The notes: generated by a model not told the origin, from the sequence alone. Positions 41,659 to 50,340 are shown, numbered from the stretch's first letter. The stretch is 64,000 nt of DNA from Nitrospirillum pindoramense (GCF_007827955.1 NZ_VITR01000017.1:62001-126000); one strand, 5' to 3'. Numbers and translations are program-made.

Positions 41659-42903
41659 CTATCCCCGGCACGCATAGGGCCCGCAGGCCAGGGTGATCCC
41701 GCCCTCCTCCCGCGTCGAATCCAGGACGAAGATGCGGTAGCTGTCGCCACCGGGGGCGACGCGCACCACCACATGCCCCTGGCGGCTGCGCAGGGCGGGC
41801 AGGAAACGCTCATTGATCTGGGCCGCCGCCGGCAGCAGTTCGGTGGCGAAGACATCCCGGGGCTTGGCCCCCGGCCAGGCGTTGGTCAGGCGTTCCATCT
41901 GCGCCATGCCCGGGTGGGTGACGTGCCAGGAAGGGATGACGAAGGCCTGGGGATCCAGCCGGCGCACGAACTCCGGCCCGCAGGCGTCGAAATAGCCGTG
42001 ATGATCGGCCACCGCCACCTCCACCCGGCCGCAGGCGGTGACCGTGGGGGTTTCAACGTCCATCCAGGGGAGGAGGCCATCGTGGGTGGAGGCCGTCAGG
42101 TCCCCGCCGGTGAAATAGCCGAAGCGGCCATAGTCCAAGCGCAGGGCCAGGGACATCATGTTTTCCACCGGCCGTTCGCCGGGCCCCAGGGTGGCGCTGT
42201 CGGGGAAAAGCGACCTGCTGTCCTGCCCCTGGCCCGTCCACACGCGGCCGTTGCCGGCCAGCACGCGGATAGCGAAGCCCGCCCCCGGAGTGCGCGGCCG
42301 GATCTGCTCCACCGAACCCACCCGGGCCGCCGCCACCCCCCGGCCGCCGCGCACCCGTGCATCCAACCAGGCGCGGTAATTGGCGGCGAAGGGGGCGTTC
42401 AGCGGCGGCAAGGCGCCGTAATCGGGATAGGCCCGATCGATGACCAGGGTGGCGGGCATGTAACGATCAACCTGGCTTAGGCCCGTCACCTGATAATCGC
42501 CGTCCGGCGCCCGGGGCAGATCCGGCGCCGTATCCCCGACATGGTCGGGGTGGATGTGGGTCGCCACCATGTAATCCAGACTGTCCCGCCCCGCGGCGCG
42601 CGCCTGGCGGAGGGCATAACGCGCCACCCATTCCCCCGGTTGGCGGGTGGCGTCGGGCCGGCAGGGCGCGATCAGGCCCGGCGCTTCGCGGGTGGTGCCG
42701 CAGTCGATCAGCAGCGTGGTGCCATCCGGACCCAGGATGAAGGTGGCGTTGCCCCGGCCAGTGTCGATGTGATGGATGTCCAGCGTGCCCGGCGTCCAGG
42801 GCGGCAGCCCCCCGTCCGCCGCCCGCGCCGTCCCCGTCGCCGCCAGCAGCAGGCCTCCGGCCAAACCACCACAAAACTGGCGGCGCGCGATAAGCCCCCG
42901 CAT
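41659..42903 (-). CDS. Exported metallo-beta-lactamase-fold hydrolase
   Basis: A 414-residue protein. The N-terminus (A-R-R-Q-F-C-G-G-L-A-G-G-L-L-L-A-A) has a twin arginine and hydrophobic core, so export, perhaps by Tat, is likely. The metal motif T-H-I-H-P-D-H-V-G (His116, His118, Asp120, His121) is followed by Y-F-T-G-G-D-L and V-A-D-H-H-G-Y-F-D-A, as in ComEC/Rec2-like MBL hydrolases. Substrates in this branch include phosphodiesters and others and cannot be read here. Only one base separates it from the TonB receptor stop, so it is the last gene of the fecI-fecR-receptor operon, which is uncommon for such operons. Confidence 0.83.
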   Translation of the reverse strand: MRGLIARRQFCGGLAGGLLLAATGTARAADGGLPPWTPGTLDIHHIDTGRGNATFILGPDGTTLLIDCGTTREAPGLIAPCRPDATRQPGEWVARYALRQARAAGRDSLDYMVATHIHPDHVGDTAPDLPRAPDGDYQVTGLSQVDRYMPATLVIDRAYPDYGALPPLNAPFAANYRAWLDARVRGGRGVAAARVGSVEQIRPRTPGAGFAIRVLAGNGRVWTGQGQDSRSLFPDSATLGPGERPVENMMSLALRLDYGRFGYFTGGDLTASTHDGLLPWMDVETPTVTACGRVEVAVADHHGYFDACGPEFVRRLDPQAFVIPSWHVTHPGMAQMERLTNAWPGAKPRDVFATELLPAAAQINERFLPALRSRQGHVVVRVAPGGDSYRIFVLDSTREEGGITLACGPYACRG

Positions 42904-42904
42904 C

Positions 42905-45355
42905 TTAAAACACCACCGTCAGGGTGGCGCCGAAAGTGCGGGGCGGGCCTAGATATTCCGACAGCACACCCGCGGTGGACGGGGTTTGCAGGAAGGCGGT
43001 GTCGAACAGGTTCTTGCCCCACAGCGTCAGGCGATAGCGCCGGTTCGGCGTTTCGAACGACAGGCTGGCGTTGACCAGGTCATAGGCCGGCACGAACAGC
43101 TGCGGGCTTTTGGTGGCGCCGGTGTAGTAGTCATCCAGCCAGGAATAGCTGACATTGCCGCTGAGAAAGCCCAGGGCGCCCACCGGCGTCTCATAGTTGG
43201 CGGTCAGCGCCACCTTGTGCTTGGGCGAGGAGCCCAGGGGGTGGCCGGTGTTGTTCACCACCCGGGCGATGAAGAAATCATCGTACGCCGTGTCGAGGTA
43301 GGCATAGGCGGCGGTCAGGTCCAGCCCCTGGACGGGATGCAGGCCCAACTCCAACTCCGCCCCTTCCGATGTCGCCTTGGCGGCGTTCAGGATGGTGCCG
43401 ATGCCGGTGACGGTGTTCTGCACGAATTCCTGCTTGTCCCGGTAATCCAGGTGGAACAGCGCCAGATTGGCGGTCAGGCGCTGGTCCCACCAGCCGGTCT
43501 TGGCCCCCACCTCATAGTTCGTGACCTTTTCCGGATTGAAGGGGGTGACGATGGCGGCGAGGCTGCTGGCCTCGGTGTTGTAGCCGCCGGAGGTGAAGCC
43601 CTTGGCCATGCTGGCGTATAGCATGGTGTCGGATAGGGGCCGCCACGACAGCACGGCGCGCGGCGTGAACTGCGCCCAGGCGCTGTTGAGATCCCCGGTG
43701 CGGAAGCCCGCCGCCGGGGCCAGATAGTTGGTGCGGACCAGATTGCCCTGCTTCTGGTCCAGGGTGTAGCGGCCGCCCAGCGTCAGCTTCAGATCCGCCG
43801 GCAGGTTGACGGTGCCGTCGAGAAAGCCGGAGATGCTGTCCGTGTCCACCGACTGACTGGCCAACTGGTTGGTGGTCAGCACGCCGGTGCGCGCCGCGTA
43901 GGTGCGGGTACCCAGTTGCCGGCTGGCATCCTCGTTCAGGTAATAGAGGCCGGCGACGAAGGAGCCGAGATCCCATTCCGGGCTTGTGTAGCGCATCTCC
44001 TCCGAGAAGTCCTTCACGTCATCCGCGTCATCGTTCATCTGCTGGCCGCCGGTGGTGAGGAAGGCGTAGTTGGTGCCGGTGGAGGAATACCGCTCCACCG
44101 AGCGCGACAGGCGGTAGGCGGTGATGGCCGTGACCGTGCCCTGGCCCACGTCGATCTCGGTGTTGTTGGCGAAACCCGCCATGTGACGGGTGAAGTTCTG
44201 CGGAAACCCCAGTTCGGAGGTGCGCGGGTTGCCGTCATTGCCGCCGCCCAGCGACGACAGGGTGCGGCCACCGTTATGGTCGTCGCTGTAATCCAGGGTG
44301 AACAGCGTCTGCACCCCGCCGGCGCGGGCCCGCACCTGGCCACGGACATTGGTGTTGTCCAGGTCGTCTTCCGCCCGGCCGGTCAGGCGGTCGCGGCCGT
44401 AGCCATCATGGCTGCGGCGGGAGACCACCAGCTTCGCCGCGACGTCGTCGCTGACCGGCCCGCTGACCAGGGCGTTGAGGTCGACGGCGTTGTAGTTGCC
44501 GTAACCAATGGAGACGGCCCCCTCGGGCGTGGTGAAGGACGGCTTGCGTGTGTTCAGCAGGATGGCGCCGCCGGTGACGTTGCGACCGAACAGGGTGCCC
44601 TGCGGCCCGCGCAGCACCTGCACCGACTCCAGGTCGAACAGATCGAACATGGCGGCGGAACTGCGGGTGATGAACACATCGTCCAGCACCACGGCCACCG
44701 GCCGGTTCACGCCGATCTGGGTGAAGGTGTTGCTGGCGCCGCGAATGGCGATGGTGGGGCTGCTGTAATTGAAGGAGGACACCAACAGCCCCGGCGTCAC
44801 CCGCGACACGTCCTGCAGGTTGGTGATGCGCTGATCGCGCAGGGCCTTGGCCGTCAGCGCCGTCACCGCCACCGGCACATCCTGCAGCTTTTCCTCGCGC
44901 CGCTGGGCCGTGACCAGGATTTCCGTCAGGTCGGCGGCGGCGTACGGGGCCCCCTCGCCCGCCGCCGCGTGCGGTACGGCTTTGCGCACCACCAGGCCGC
45001 CACCGGCGTCCGGCACCACCTCAAGCCCGCTGCCGGCCAGCAGGCGGACCACGGCGTCCCACACGCTCATATGACCGTCGACCGCCGGCGCCGTGCGGCC
45101 GGCCACCATGTCGGGCGCGAACAGGATGTTGGTGTCGGTCTGGCGCGACAGCGCCTCCAGCGAGGCCGCCAGCGGCTGTGCCGGCAACTGCACCTGCGCC
45201 TGAACCTGGGCCGGGCCCTGGGCTGAGCTGGCCGGCACTTGGGCCTGGGCCTGCGCTTGGGCGGCCCAGGCCGCCCAAGCGCAGGCCAGCGCCGTGCCCA
45301 CGACCAAGGACCGACGCCACCGCCCCAGCGCCGTTTTCCCGTGATGAAACGCCAT
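42905..45355 (-). CDS. TonB-dependent transducer-type receptor with N-terminal STN domain
   Basis: An 816-residue outer-membrane receptor. A signal peptide with an Ala/Gln-rich tail is followed by the STN signalling domain (L-P-A-Q-P-L-A-A-S-L-E-A-L-S-R-Q-T ... V-V-R-L-L-A-G-S-G-L-E-V). The TonB box region is L-T-E-I-L-V-T-A-Q-R-R-E-E, then a plug with V-L-R-G-P-Q-G-T-L-F-G-R-N and a barrel ending in A-T-L-T-V-V-F. FecI and FecR homologues are encoded directly upstream, so the receptor should report its ligand to the anti-sigma factor. The ligand is not known; iron chelates are classic, but the MBL gene behind it suggests another nutrient. A 40-base near-perfect palindrome lies in the signal-peptide coding part. 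Confidence 0.93.
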   Translation of the reverse strand: MAFHHGKTALGRWRRSLVVGTALACAWAAWAAQAQAQAQVPASSAQGPAQVQAQVQLPAQPLAASLEALSRQTDTNILFAPDMVAGRTAPAVDGHMSVWDAVVRLLAGSGLEVVPDAGGGLVVRKAVPHAAAGEGAPYAAADLTEILVTAQRREEKLQDVPVAVTALTAKALRDQRITNLQDVSRVTPGLLVSSFNYSSPTIAIRGASNTFTQIGVNRPVAVVLDDVFITRSSAAMFDLFDLESVQVLRGPQGTLFGRNVTGGAILLNTRKPSFTTPEGAVSIGYGNYNAVDLNALVSGPVSDDVAAKLVVSRRSHDGYGRDRLTGRAEDDLDNTNVRGQVRARAGGVQTLFTLDYSDDHNGGRTLSSLGGGNDGNPRTSELGFPQNFTRHMAGFANNTEIDVGQGTVTAITAYRLSRSVERYSSTGTNYAFLTTGGQQMNDDADDVKDFSEEMRYTSPEWDLGSFVAGLYYLNEDASRQLGTRTYAARTGVLTTNQLASQSVDTDSISGFLDGTVNLPADLKLTLGGRYTLDQKQGNLVRTNYLAPAAGFRTGDLNSAWAQFTPRAVLSWRPLSDTMLYASMAKGFTSGGYNTEASSLAAIVTPFNPEKVTNYEVGAKTGWWDQRLTANLALFHLDYRDKQEFVQNTVTGIGTILNAAKATSEGAELELGLHPVQGLDLTAAYAYLDTAYDDFFIARVVNNTGHPLGSSPKHKVALTANYETPVGALGFLSGNVSYSWLDDYYTGATKSPQLFVPAYDLVNASLSFETPNRRYRLTLWGKNLFDTAFLQTPSTAGVLSEYLGPPRTFGATLTVVF
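45248..45287. repeat. 40-bp palindrome inside the receptor signal-peptide region
   Basis: GGCCTGCGCTTGGGCGGCC, then CA, then the exact reverse complement of the first arm (19 bases each). It covers roughly codons 23-36 of the receptor gene. As mRNA it would form a strong stem just after the start of translation. Confidence 0.85.
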
Positions 45356-45462
45356 GATCTTCCCCCGAGTGTCAGGGCTGAGTCTCCAGCCTCTTCCCCT
45401 CGACGCCGGGGGCCGCGTTTACCTCACCCCCCTTTGGGAAATTTCACGAAACTGTCATCCCG

Positions 45463-46458
45463 CTATCGGCTGAGCGTCAGCCGCTGCCCCTGCCCCACCA
45501 CGCGCAGGGTCAGCAGGGTGCCGACGGAGCGGGCGAAGGCGGCGTTGTCGCCGACGCGATAGGTGCCGCTGACCCGCAGGCCCGCCACCTCAGGCGCCAC
45601 CGCCAGCTTCACGGCGCTGTAGCGGTTCATCTCCGCCACCGCCGCCGCCAGGGTGTCGTCCCGGAACACCGCCCGTCCGCCCTGCCAAGCGGTGGCGTCG
45701 GCCACGTCGGGTTGCTTCACCTGCGTACCGGTGGGCGCGGCCACCAGCTGCTGCCCCCCGGCCAGGGTGACGGACGCGACCCCGCCCGGCAGATCATCCA
45801 CGCGGGCGCCGCCGTTCACCAGGGTGACGGTGACGTCGTCGGCATCGCGTCGGATGTCCAGTTGGGTGGCGCCCGGCTGAACCTGGACGTGGCGGCCGCC
45901 GGCCTCGACCTCGAAGGGGCGCGGGTCGGTGGCCGCGGTGGTGAAGCTAGCCCGGCCGCGCGTCAGCGCCACGCGGCGCGTCTTGTCGTCCAGGCGCACC
46001 CGGATTTCGCTGTCGGTGTCCAGGATGACCCGGGTGCCGTCGGCCAGTGTCAGGCGCCGCTGTTCCCCCACGGCGGTGCTGTAGACCGCCGCCCCCGCCT
46101 GCCGCCAGAAACCGATGCCGCCCGCCGCCAGAACCAGGCCACCGCCCAGGCCGGCCAGCACCAGACGGCGGCTGACCACAGGCCGGACCGGGGGCGGGGG
46201 CAGAGGCGGGGACGCCAGGGCGGCCCGTTCCGCATGCAGGCCGCCCGCCACGTCCCACACCAGGGTCATATGCTCGAACGCGGCGGCATGCGCCGGATCG
46301 GCGGCACACCAGGCGCGGAAGGCCGCCACGGTGTCCTCGGTGCGGTCGGGGGCGTGCAGGCGCGCCATCCAGGCGGCGGCCTCGACATCGGCGGCGTCAT
46401 GCGGGGTCGCGCTATGGGATTGTGCCCGGGCCACCTGTCTCACCAACCCTTTGCCCAT
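45463..46458 (-). CDS. FecR-family anti-sigma factor / sigma regulator
   Basis: A 331-residue inner-membrane protein. The N-terminal cytoplasmic part has A-A-A-W-M-A-R-L and F-R-A-W-C-A-A-D-P-A-H-A-A-A-F-E; one membrane helix follows (L-V-L-A-G-L-G-G-G-L-V-L-A-A-G). The periplasmic FecR domain contains Y-S-T-A-V-G-E-Q-R-R-L-T-L-A-D-G-T and V-I-L-D-T-D-S-E-I-R-V. It passes the receptor signal to the ECF sigma factor. Start: ATG 46458 overlaps the sigma gene by 19 bases; GTG 46443 would give a 4-base GTGA overlap and is a good alternative. The order fecI-fecR-receptor is canonical. Confidence 0.92.
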   Translation of the reverse strand: MGKGLVRQVARAQSHSATPHDAADVEAAAWMARLHAPDRTEDTVAAFRAWCAADPAHAAAFEHMTLVWDVAGGLHAERAALASPPLPPPPVRPVVSRRLVLAGLGGGLVLAAGGIGFWRQAGAAVYSTAVGEQRRLTLADGTRVILDTDSEIRVRLDDKTRRVALTRGRASFTTAATDPRPFEVEAGGRHVQVQPGATQLDIRRDADDVTVTLVNGGARVDDLPGGVASVTLAGGQQLVAAPTGTQVKQPDVADATAWQGGRAVFRDDTLAAAVAEMNRYSAVKLAVAPEVAGLRVSGTYRVGDNAAFARSVGTLLTLRVVGQGQRLTLSR

Positions 46459-46943
46459 TCGGCCAAGGCCAGGGCCGCCTTGGCGATGTGCTTTTCCACG
46501 GCGCTCTGGCTGATGCCGAGACGGGCCGCGATCTCATGGTATTTCAGCCCGTCCAGCCGGTGCATCAGGAAAATCTCACGCGTGCGCGGCGGTAGCCGGC
46601 TGATGCCTTCCCTCACCCGATCCAGGCGCTGGCGCGCGGCGTAGACCTCATCCTGCAAGGGGGCCTCGTCGGGCAGGGTGTCGGCCATGCCCTGATCCAA
46701 GGGGCCGACGGCGGCCTGGCGCCGGACGCGGCGATGTTCGTCCAGGGCGCTGTTGGCGGCGGCGCGCACCAGGAAGGCCTCGGGATTGTGCACCGGTTCC
46801 CGGGCGCGGTAGGCCTCCAGCTTCATGAAGGCGGCGTGCAGATGGTCTTCGACATCCTGCGCGCCCGTCAGGCGGGTCAGTTGCCGGCGCAGGCGCGCCC
46901 ACAGGGTGTGGCTGGCCAGGGCGTCCTTATGGTGCTGGTCCAT
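46440..46943 (-). CDS. ECF sigma factor, FecI type
   Basis: A 167-residue sigma factor. Region 2 shows D-V-E-D-H-L-H-A-A-F-M-K-L-E-A-Y and N-P-E-A-F-L-V-R-A-A-A-N; region 4 shows L-P-P-R-T-R-E-I-F-L-M-H-R-L-D-G-L-K-Y-H-E-I-A with the helix-turn-helix L-G-I-S-Q-S-A-V-E-K-H-I. Its release by FecR should turn on the receptor operon. No sigma autoregulatory site is recognised upstream. The gene is immediately followed by the fecR-like gene. Confidence 0.93.
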   Translation of the reverse strand: MDQHHKDALASHTLWARLRRQLTRLTGAQDVEDHLHAAFMKLEAYRAREPVHNPEAFLVRAAANSALDEHRRVRRQAAVGPLDQGMADTLPDEAPLQDEVYAARQRLDRVREGISRLPPRTREIFLMHRLDGLKYHEIAARLGISQSAVEKHIAKAALALAEWAKGW

Positions 46944-47076
46944 GGGCGCGGGATTCCGTCAGGCGGCGGCGTCGGGGGGTGACGCGCGCACCATACCGCA
47001 GCCGGCGCATCCAGGAAAAGGGTGCGGCGTAAGAAGGCCCTTCCCGCCCCCGCAGGAAAGGGCCCCCCGGCCGGCC

Positions 47077-47535
47077 TCAGGCCCGGCCCGCCTTGACCGG
47101 CACGTCCTGCGGTGCGTTCACCAGGGCATCGGCATGATCCAGCAGATGCTGGCGGATCTGGCGGGCGCTCAGGCCGGTGTCCGCCAGGCTGTGGCTGTTG
47201 AAGATGGTACGGTCATCATGGGCGCGTCGCAGGCCATGGGCCCACAGGTAGAAGTCGCCGGCGGCGGCCTCCAGCACGATGTCGTCCAGGCCGGCCCCCA
47301 GGCGCTGCATTTCCGCCGGGCTCAGTTCGGCCACGAAGATGATGAAGCGGCGCACGGACTCGTCATTCTCGCGGTTGATGCGCAGGATGTGGCGGATGCC
47401 CTGCTCCATCAGCGCGTTGATGCTGGTGCCGTCCAGCGCCGCGCGGATCTTGATCTGCCGCAGCAGGTCGGGCTCCAGGCGGAAGGTGGTCATGACCCGC
47501 TGATCCTTGGGCTTGGCGGTGGTCTTGTCCGGCAT
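47077..47535 (-). CDS. Ribbon-helix-helix DNA-binding protein
   Basis: A 152-residue protein. Residues 13-50 (R-V-M-T-T-F-R-L-E-P-D-L-L-R-Q-I-K-I-R-A-A-L-D-G) are a ribbon-helix-helix DNA-binding fold of the Arc/MetJ kind, extended by I-N-A-L-M-E-Q-G-I-R-H-I-L. The remaining 100 residues are helical and unfamiliar, with no toxin partner next door. A regulatory role is likely. It is encoded after the porin gene on the same strand, with a terminator between them, so it is transcribed separately. Confidence 0.75.
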   Translation of the reverse strand: MPDKTTAKPKDQRVMTTFRLEPDLLRQIKIRAALDGTSINALMEQGIRHILRINRENDESVRRFIIFVAELSPAEMQRLGAGLDDIVLEAAAGDFYLWAHGLRRAHDDRTIFNSHSLADTGLSARQIRQHLLDHADALVNAPQDVPVKAGRA

Positions 47536-47601
47536 GACGTCGTGCTCCTCTTCGGGGACTGGGTCCGTCCATCAAGCTTTCATGATGGCAAGAACCCTGG
47601 G

Positions 47602-47634
47602 AAAAAGGCCCGGCCCCCGAAGGAGCCGGGCCCG
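47602..47634 (-). terminator. Rho-independent terminator of the porin gene
   Basis: On the minus strand, arms of about 10 bases (CCCGGCTCC / GGGGGCCGGG) enclose a TTC loop and are followed by TTTTT. It begins about 10 bases after the porin stop. Confidence 0.85.
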
Positions 47635-47643
47635 GCGATGGAC

Positions 47644-49326
47644 TTAGAACGGGTAGTAACGGAACGCGGTGTAGACGACCGTGTCGTCGGTGCTGGGGCT
47701 GCCGCCCACGCCCTGGAAAAGGTCGCGGCGGATGTATTCGCCCTGCATGCCGAACTGCATGGTGCCCATGTTGCCGTGGTAGAACTTCCACCAGAAGCCG
47801 GCCGTCGCCTCACGCACCGAACGGGTGTTGCCCGCGCAGGCGAGGGGCGAGTTCTCGGTGTAGCAACCGGTGTTGACGGCCAGGCCGTTGCCATAGCCGT
47901 AGGCCTTGCCGGCGACCGTGAACGCCTTGCTGTCGTCCTGTTCCAGGCCGTAGTAGGCGTACAGATCCCAATCCGACGTGGGATGGCCGATAACGCCGGC
48001 CATGGCCGTGACCTCGGTGATGGGCGACAGGCGGCCGTAGGGGTTGACCGTCACGTCCGGCAGGCTGGAGGAGCCGTAACGGCCGATGCCCTGGCCAGCC
48101 ATCGTGCTCAGCTGGATGTCCACATACTTGGGCACGACCGGCAGGATGGCGGCGGCACCGAAACCGAAGCCGGTCTCGGTGTAGTTCTGGCCGGCGGCAC
48201 GGCTCTGGAACTCACGCGCCAGGCCGAACACCTCGTAATGGCCCCAGCCGGGCTCGGCCACCGCCTTCACGATCAGGTCGGGGGCGATGTCGGTGGAGTA
48301 GTTGGCCGTGCTGTTCAGCAGCGAACCGCCGGGGTTGGTGTTGCTGTTGGGCACCAAGGCGGTCGAACCGCTGATGGACGCCTGCGGGCTTTCCAACGCC
48401 ACGCCCAGCCAATAGTGGCGGTTCCAGTCCTTGACCACGCGCAGGCCCCAGTTGCGGGTCCAGTCGAAGCCGGCGGCGTACTGGGCGTCCGGGCCCATCG
48501 GCAGCGCTTCGGTGCGGGGATCGATGCCGGACTTGTTGGTGGTGACCAGGCTGAAGGACTGGCCCGCCAGCAGGTGCCAGCCGGTATCCTTCCAGTCGGC
48601 GGTCAGGTAGCCCTGGCGCAGGCGCGGGACATAGCTGTTGCTCTGCCCGCTGTTGGAGGAGGTGCCGACGCCGAGGAAGTCGGACTCGAAGTAGGCGCCC
48701 AGGTGGGTATCGGGGCCGACGTCGCTTTCGGCCAGCATGGTCACGCGGCTCTGACGCGCCGTGCCGCGGAACTCACCCCGGTCATAGTTGGAGGAGTTCT
48801 TCAGGGGGATGGCGGCGTAGGGGGTGGCCACATCCGCGGTCATGTTGCGCGAGCGATAGACGCTGGCCGCTTCGATGAAGCCGCCGAAGGTCAGCTTCAC
48901 GCCCTTGCCCAGGCGCAGGCTGTTGTCGTTGGGATCGGTCACCTTCTGCTGCTGGGCGACCTGGGTCGCGGCGGCGGCGGCCTTTTCGGCGGCGGCGCGC
49001 GAGTCCACCACGGCCTTGGCGTTGGTGTCCTGCTGGGTGGCGAGCGCCTGCAGTTGGGACTGCAGCGCCTGGATCTGCTTGTTCAGGGCATCGATCTGCG
49101 CCTGGGTCGCCACAACCTGCGTCGGGGTGGCGGCGGTGGCGACGCCGGAAGCCTTCCGGTGCTTCGTCGTGCCGGCGGTATCATCGGCGCGGGCCGCCGT
49201 CGCCACGCCCATGAGCGCGACACAGGCGGAGGTCATCAGGGCGGCGCGCAGGACGGTGCGGCCAAATCGGTGCTCAAATCGGTTCTGCGGCGGAGACGTT
49301 TCTCCGTGCCGCGCTTCAATAGACAT
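47644..49326 (-). CDS. Outer-membrane porin with N-terminal coiled coil (DcaP-like)
   Basis: A 560-residue porin. After a signal peptide (L-M-T-S-A-C-V-A-L-M-G-V-A-T-A-A-R-A) comes a coiled coil at about 70-100 (I-D-A-L-N-K-Q-I-Q-A-L-Q-S-Q-L-Q-A-L), then a barrel that begins V-K-L-T-F-G-G-F-I-E-A-A-S-V-Y and ends Y-T-A-F-R-Y-Y-P-F with a terminal Phe. The layout matches DcaP-type trimeric channels that pass dicarboxylates or other anions. The gene is monocistronic between an AT-rich leader and a terminator. A two-component system 2.6 kb away and shared ATATAGCA elements may regulate it. Confidence 0.85.
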   Translation of the reverse strand: MSIEARHGETSPPQNRFEHRFGRTVLRAALMTSACVALMGVATAARADDTAGTTKHRKASGVATAATPTQVVATQAQIDALNKQIQALQSQLQALATQQDTNAKAVVDSRAAAEKAAAAATQVAQQQKVTDPNDNSLRLGKGVKLTFGGFIEAASVYRSRNMTADVATPYAAIPLKNSSNYDRGEFRGTARQSRVTMLAESDVGPDTHLGAYFESDFLGVGTSSNSGQSNSYVPRLRQGYLTADWKDTGWHLLAGQSFSLVTTNKSGIDPRTEALPMGPDAQYAAGFDWTRNWGLRVVKDWNRHYWLGVALESPQASISGSTALVPNSNTNPGGSLLNSTANYSTDIAPDLIVKAVAEPGWGHYEVFGLAREFQSRAAGQNYTETGFGFGAAAILPVVPKYVDIQLSTMAGQGIGRYGSSSLPDVTVNPYGRLSPITEVTAMAGVIGHPTSDWDLYAYYGLEQDDSKAFTVAGKAYGYGNGLAVNTGCYTENSPLACAGNTRSVREATAGFWWKFYHGNMGTMQFGMQGEYIRRDLFQGVGGSPSTDDTVVYTAFRYYPF

Positions 49327-49688
49327 TGCTGTCCACTCCCATCAAGTGAATTAGCTTCTTATTCCGCACCCGTACGGGCACGTCGGCCCTTTAAAGCAGT
49401 TGTCTATTGAACAAATGTGGCGACCAATTAAAGGATCTTTTAGGAAACTAAATTCATTTTTAATAATTAGCAGGCATATGCGCCACCTATCTGCATTCTA
49501 TGCGCCGATATAGCAGGATATATTGCTATATTACTTGGTAAAGACCACGCCCCGCCGCCGGATTTTTCTGGGGGATACGACCGGCGACGGGGCGGGCCAG
49601 GAGGCCCGGTGGTATGATCGGGGCCACCAACCGGGCCGTTCGACAGCCCCAAGACAGGCGGGACAGGGGCTGTCGAAGGCGGGCTGCC
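49327..49688. other. AT-rich gene-free stretch upstream of the porin
   Basis: About 360 bases. The first 180 are AT-rich and probably contain the porin promoter. At 49508-49515 and 49524-49531 the arms ATATAGCA/TGCTATAT form a perfect 8-base dyad. At 49549-49561 and 49581-49593 GCCCCGCCGCCGG/CCGGCGACGGGGC (one mismatch) form a long hairpin that may end the small-protein transcript coming from the right. Confidence 0.55.
49508..49521. repeat. ATATAGCA-n-GATAT element, copy 1
   Basis: ATATAGCAGGATAT matches 13 of 14 bases of the element at 50574-50587. Copy 1 lies 182 bases upstream of the porin start. A regulator binding site is plausible; the OmpR-type regulator encoded at 50.9 kb is one candidate. 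Confidence 0.4.
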
Positions 49689-49937
49689 TTAGTTGATGGG
49701 CAGCATGGTCTGGGTCATGGCGGCATCGAGATTGTCGACGCAGCGGGCGTGCTCCCCCGTGCCGGGGGTGAAGCCGACTTCAGCGCAGGCCCGGTTCTCC
49801 TGCGCCAGGCGCTGGGTGGCGAAAGACGGACCGGCGCAGGCGGCCAGGCTGCCGCCGATGCCGGCAACCAAGGTCGCGGCGGCGAGGATGGCGGCCAGAC
49901 GGGGGCTGATGGCGATACGGGTCGTGGTGCGGGTCAT
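49689..49937 (-). CDS. Small exported protein with C-x3-G-F-T motif
   Basis: An 82-residue protein. ATG 49937 is used because a signal peptide follows (L-A-A-I-L-A-A-A-T-L-V-A-G-I-G-G-S-L-A-A-C); L-A-A-C could be a lipobox, making it a lipoprotein. The mature part has A-C-A-E-V-G-F-T-P-G-T-G-E-H-A-R-C-V-D-N-L, a motif also present twice in the protein encoded just upstream. The two cysteines bracketing the motif are likely to form a disulfide outside the cytoplasm. Function unknown. The gene is four bases after the stop of that neighbour, so the pair is one operon. Confidence 0.72.
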   Translation of the reverse strand: MTRTTTRIAISPRLAAILAAATLVAGIGGSLAACAGPSFATQRLAQENRACAEVGFTPGTGEHARCVDNLDAAMTQTMLPIN

Positions 49938-49941
49938 GGGT

Positions 49942-50340
49942 TTAGTTCCCACCGGTGATGTCGATCGGGTTCTGGTTGGCAGCGACATGCGTGGGGCGGG
50001 CGCCCAGCACCTTGTCGCGGTAGTTCAGCACGCACATGGCGAATTCCGGCGTATCCGGCGTCAGCCCCTTTTGGCTGCAGGCCGATTGGCCGGCCACACT
50101 GGCGGCGGCCTCGGACCGGTTCGCGGCGGCCTCGGCCAAGGAACCGGTAAGGCTGTCCACGCAGGCCACGTAGTCGGTATTGGGCGCCGTCAGGCCCATG
50201 GTATCGCGGCAGACGCGCTTGACCGTGTCCGCCTGGGCCGCCGGAATGGTGCCGGCCTGGGCGCAGGCCGCAACACCAGCCCATACCAGCAAGGCCAGAC
50301 CGGCCTGCTGAACCCTCTTATTCTTAAGTATACGCTGCAT
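49942..50340 (-). CDS. Small exported protein with two C-x3-G-L-T motifs
   Basis: A 132-residue protein. ATG 50340 follows GGAG/GGAAG; a TTG four codons earlier is not needed. The signal peptide is L-A-L-L-V-W-A-G-V-A-A-C-A-Q-A. Two related segments follow: V-C-R-D-T-M-G-L-T-A-P-N-T-D-Y-V-A-C-V-D-S-L and A-C-S-Q-K-G-L-T-P-D-T-P-E-F-A-M-C-V-L-N-Y. With the neighbour's single copy this gives three examples of C-x3-[GM]-x-T-x-x-T/G-x-x-[FY]-x-x-C-V. Each pair of cysteines probably forms a loop. Function unknown; co-encoded with the smaller relative downstream. Confidence 0.75.
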   Translation of the reverse strand: MQRILKNKRVQQAGLALLVWAGVAACAQAGTIPAAQADTVKRVCRDTMGLTAPNTDYVACVDSLTGSLAEAAANRSEAAASVAGQSACSQKGLTPDTPEFAMCVLNYRDKVLGARPTHVAANQNPIDITGGN

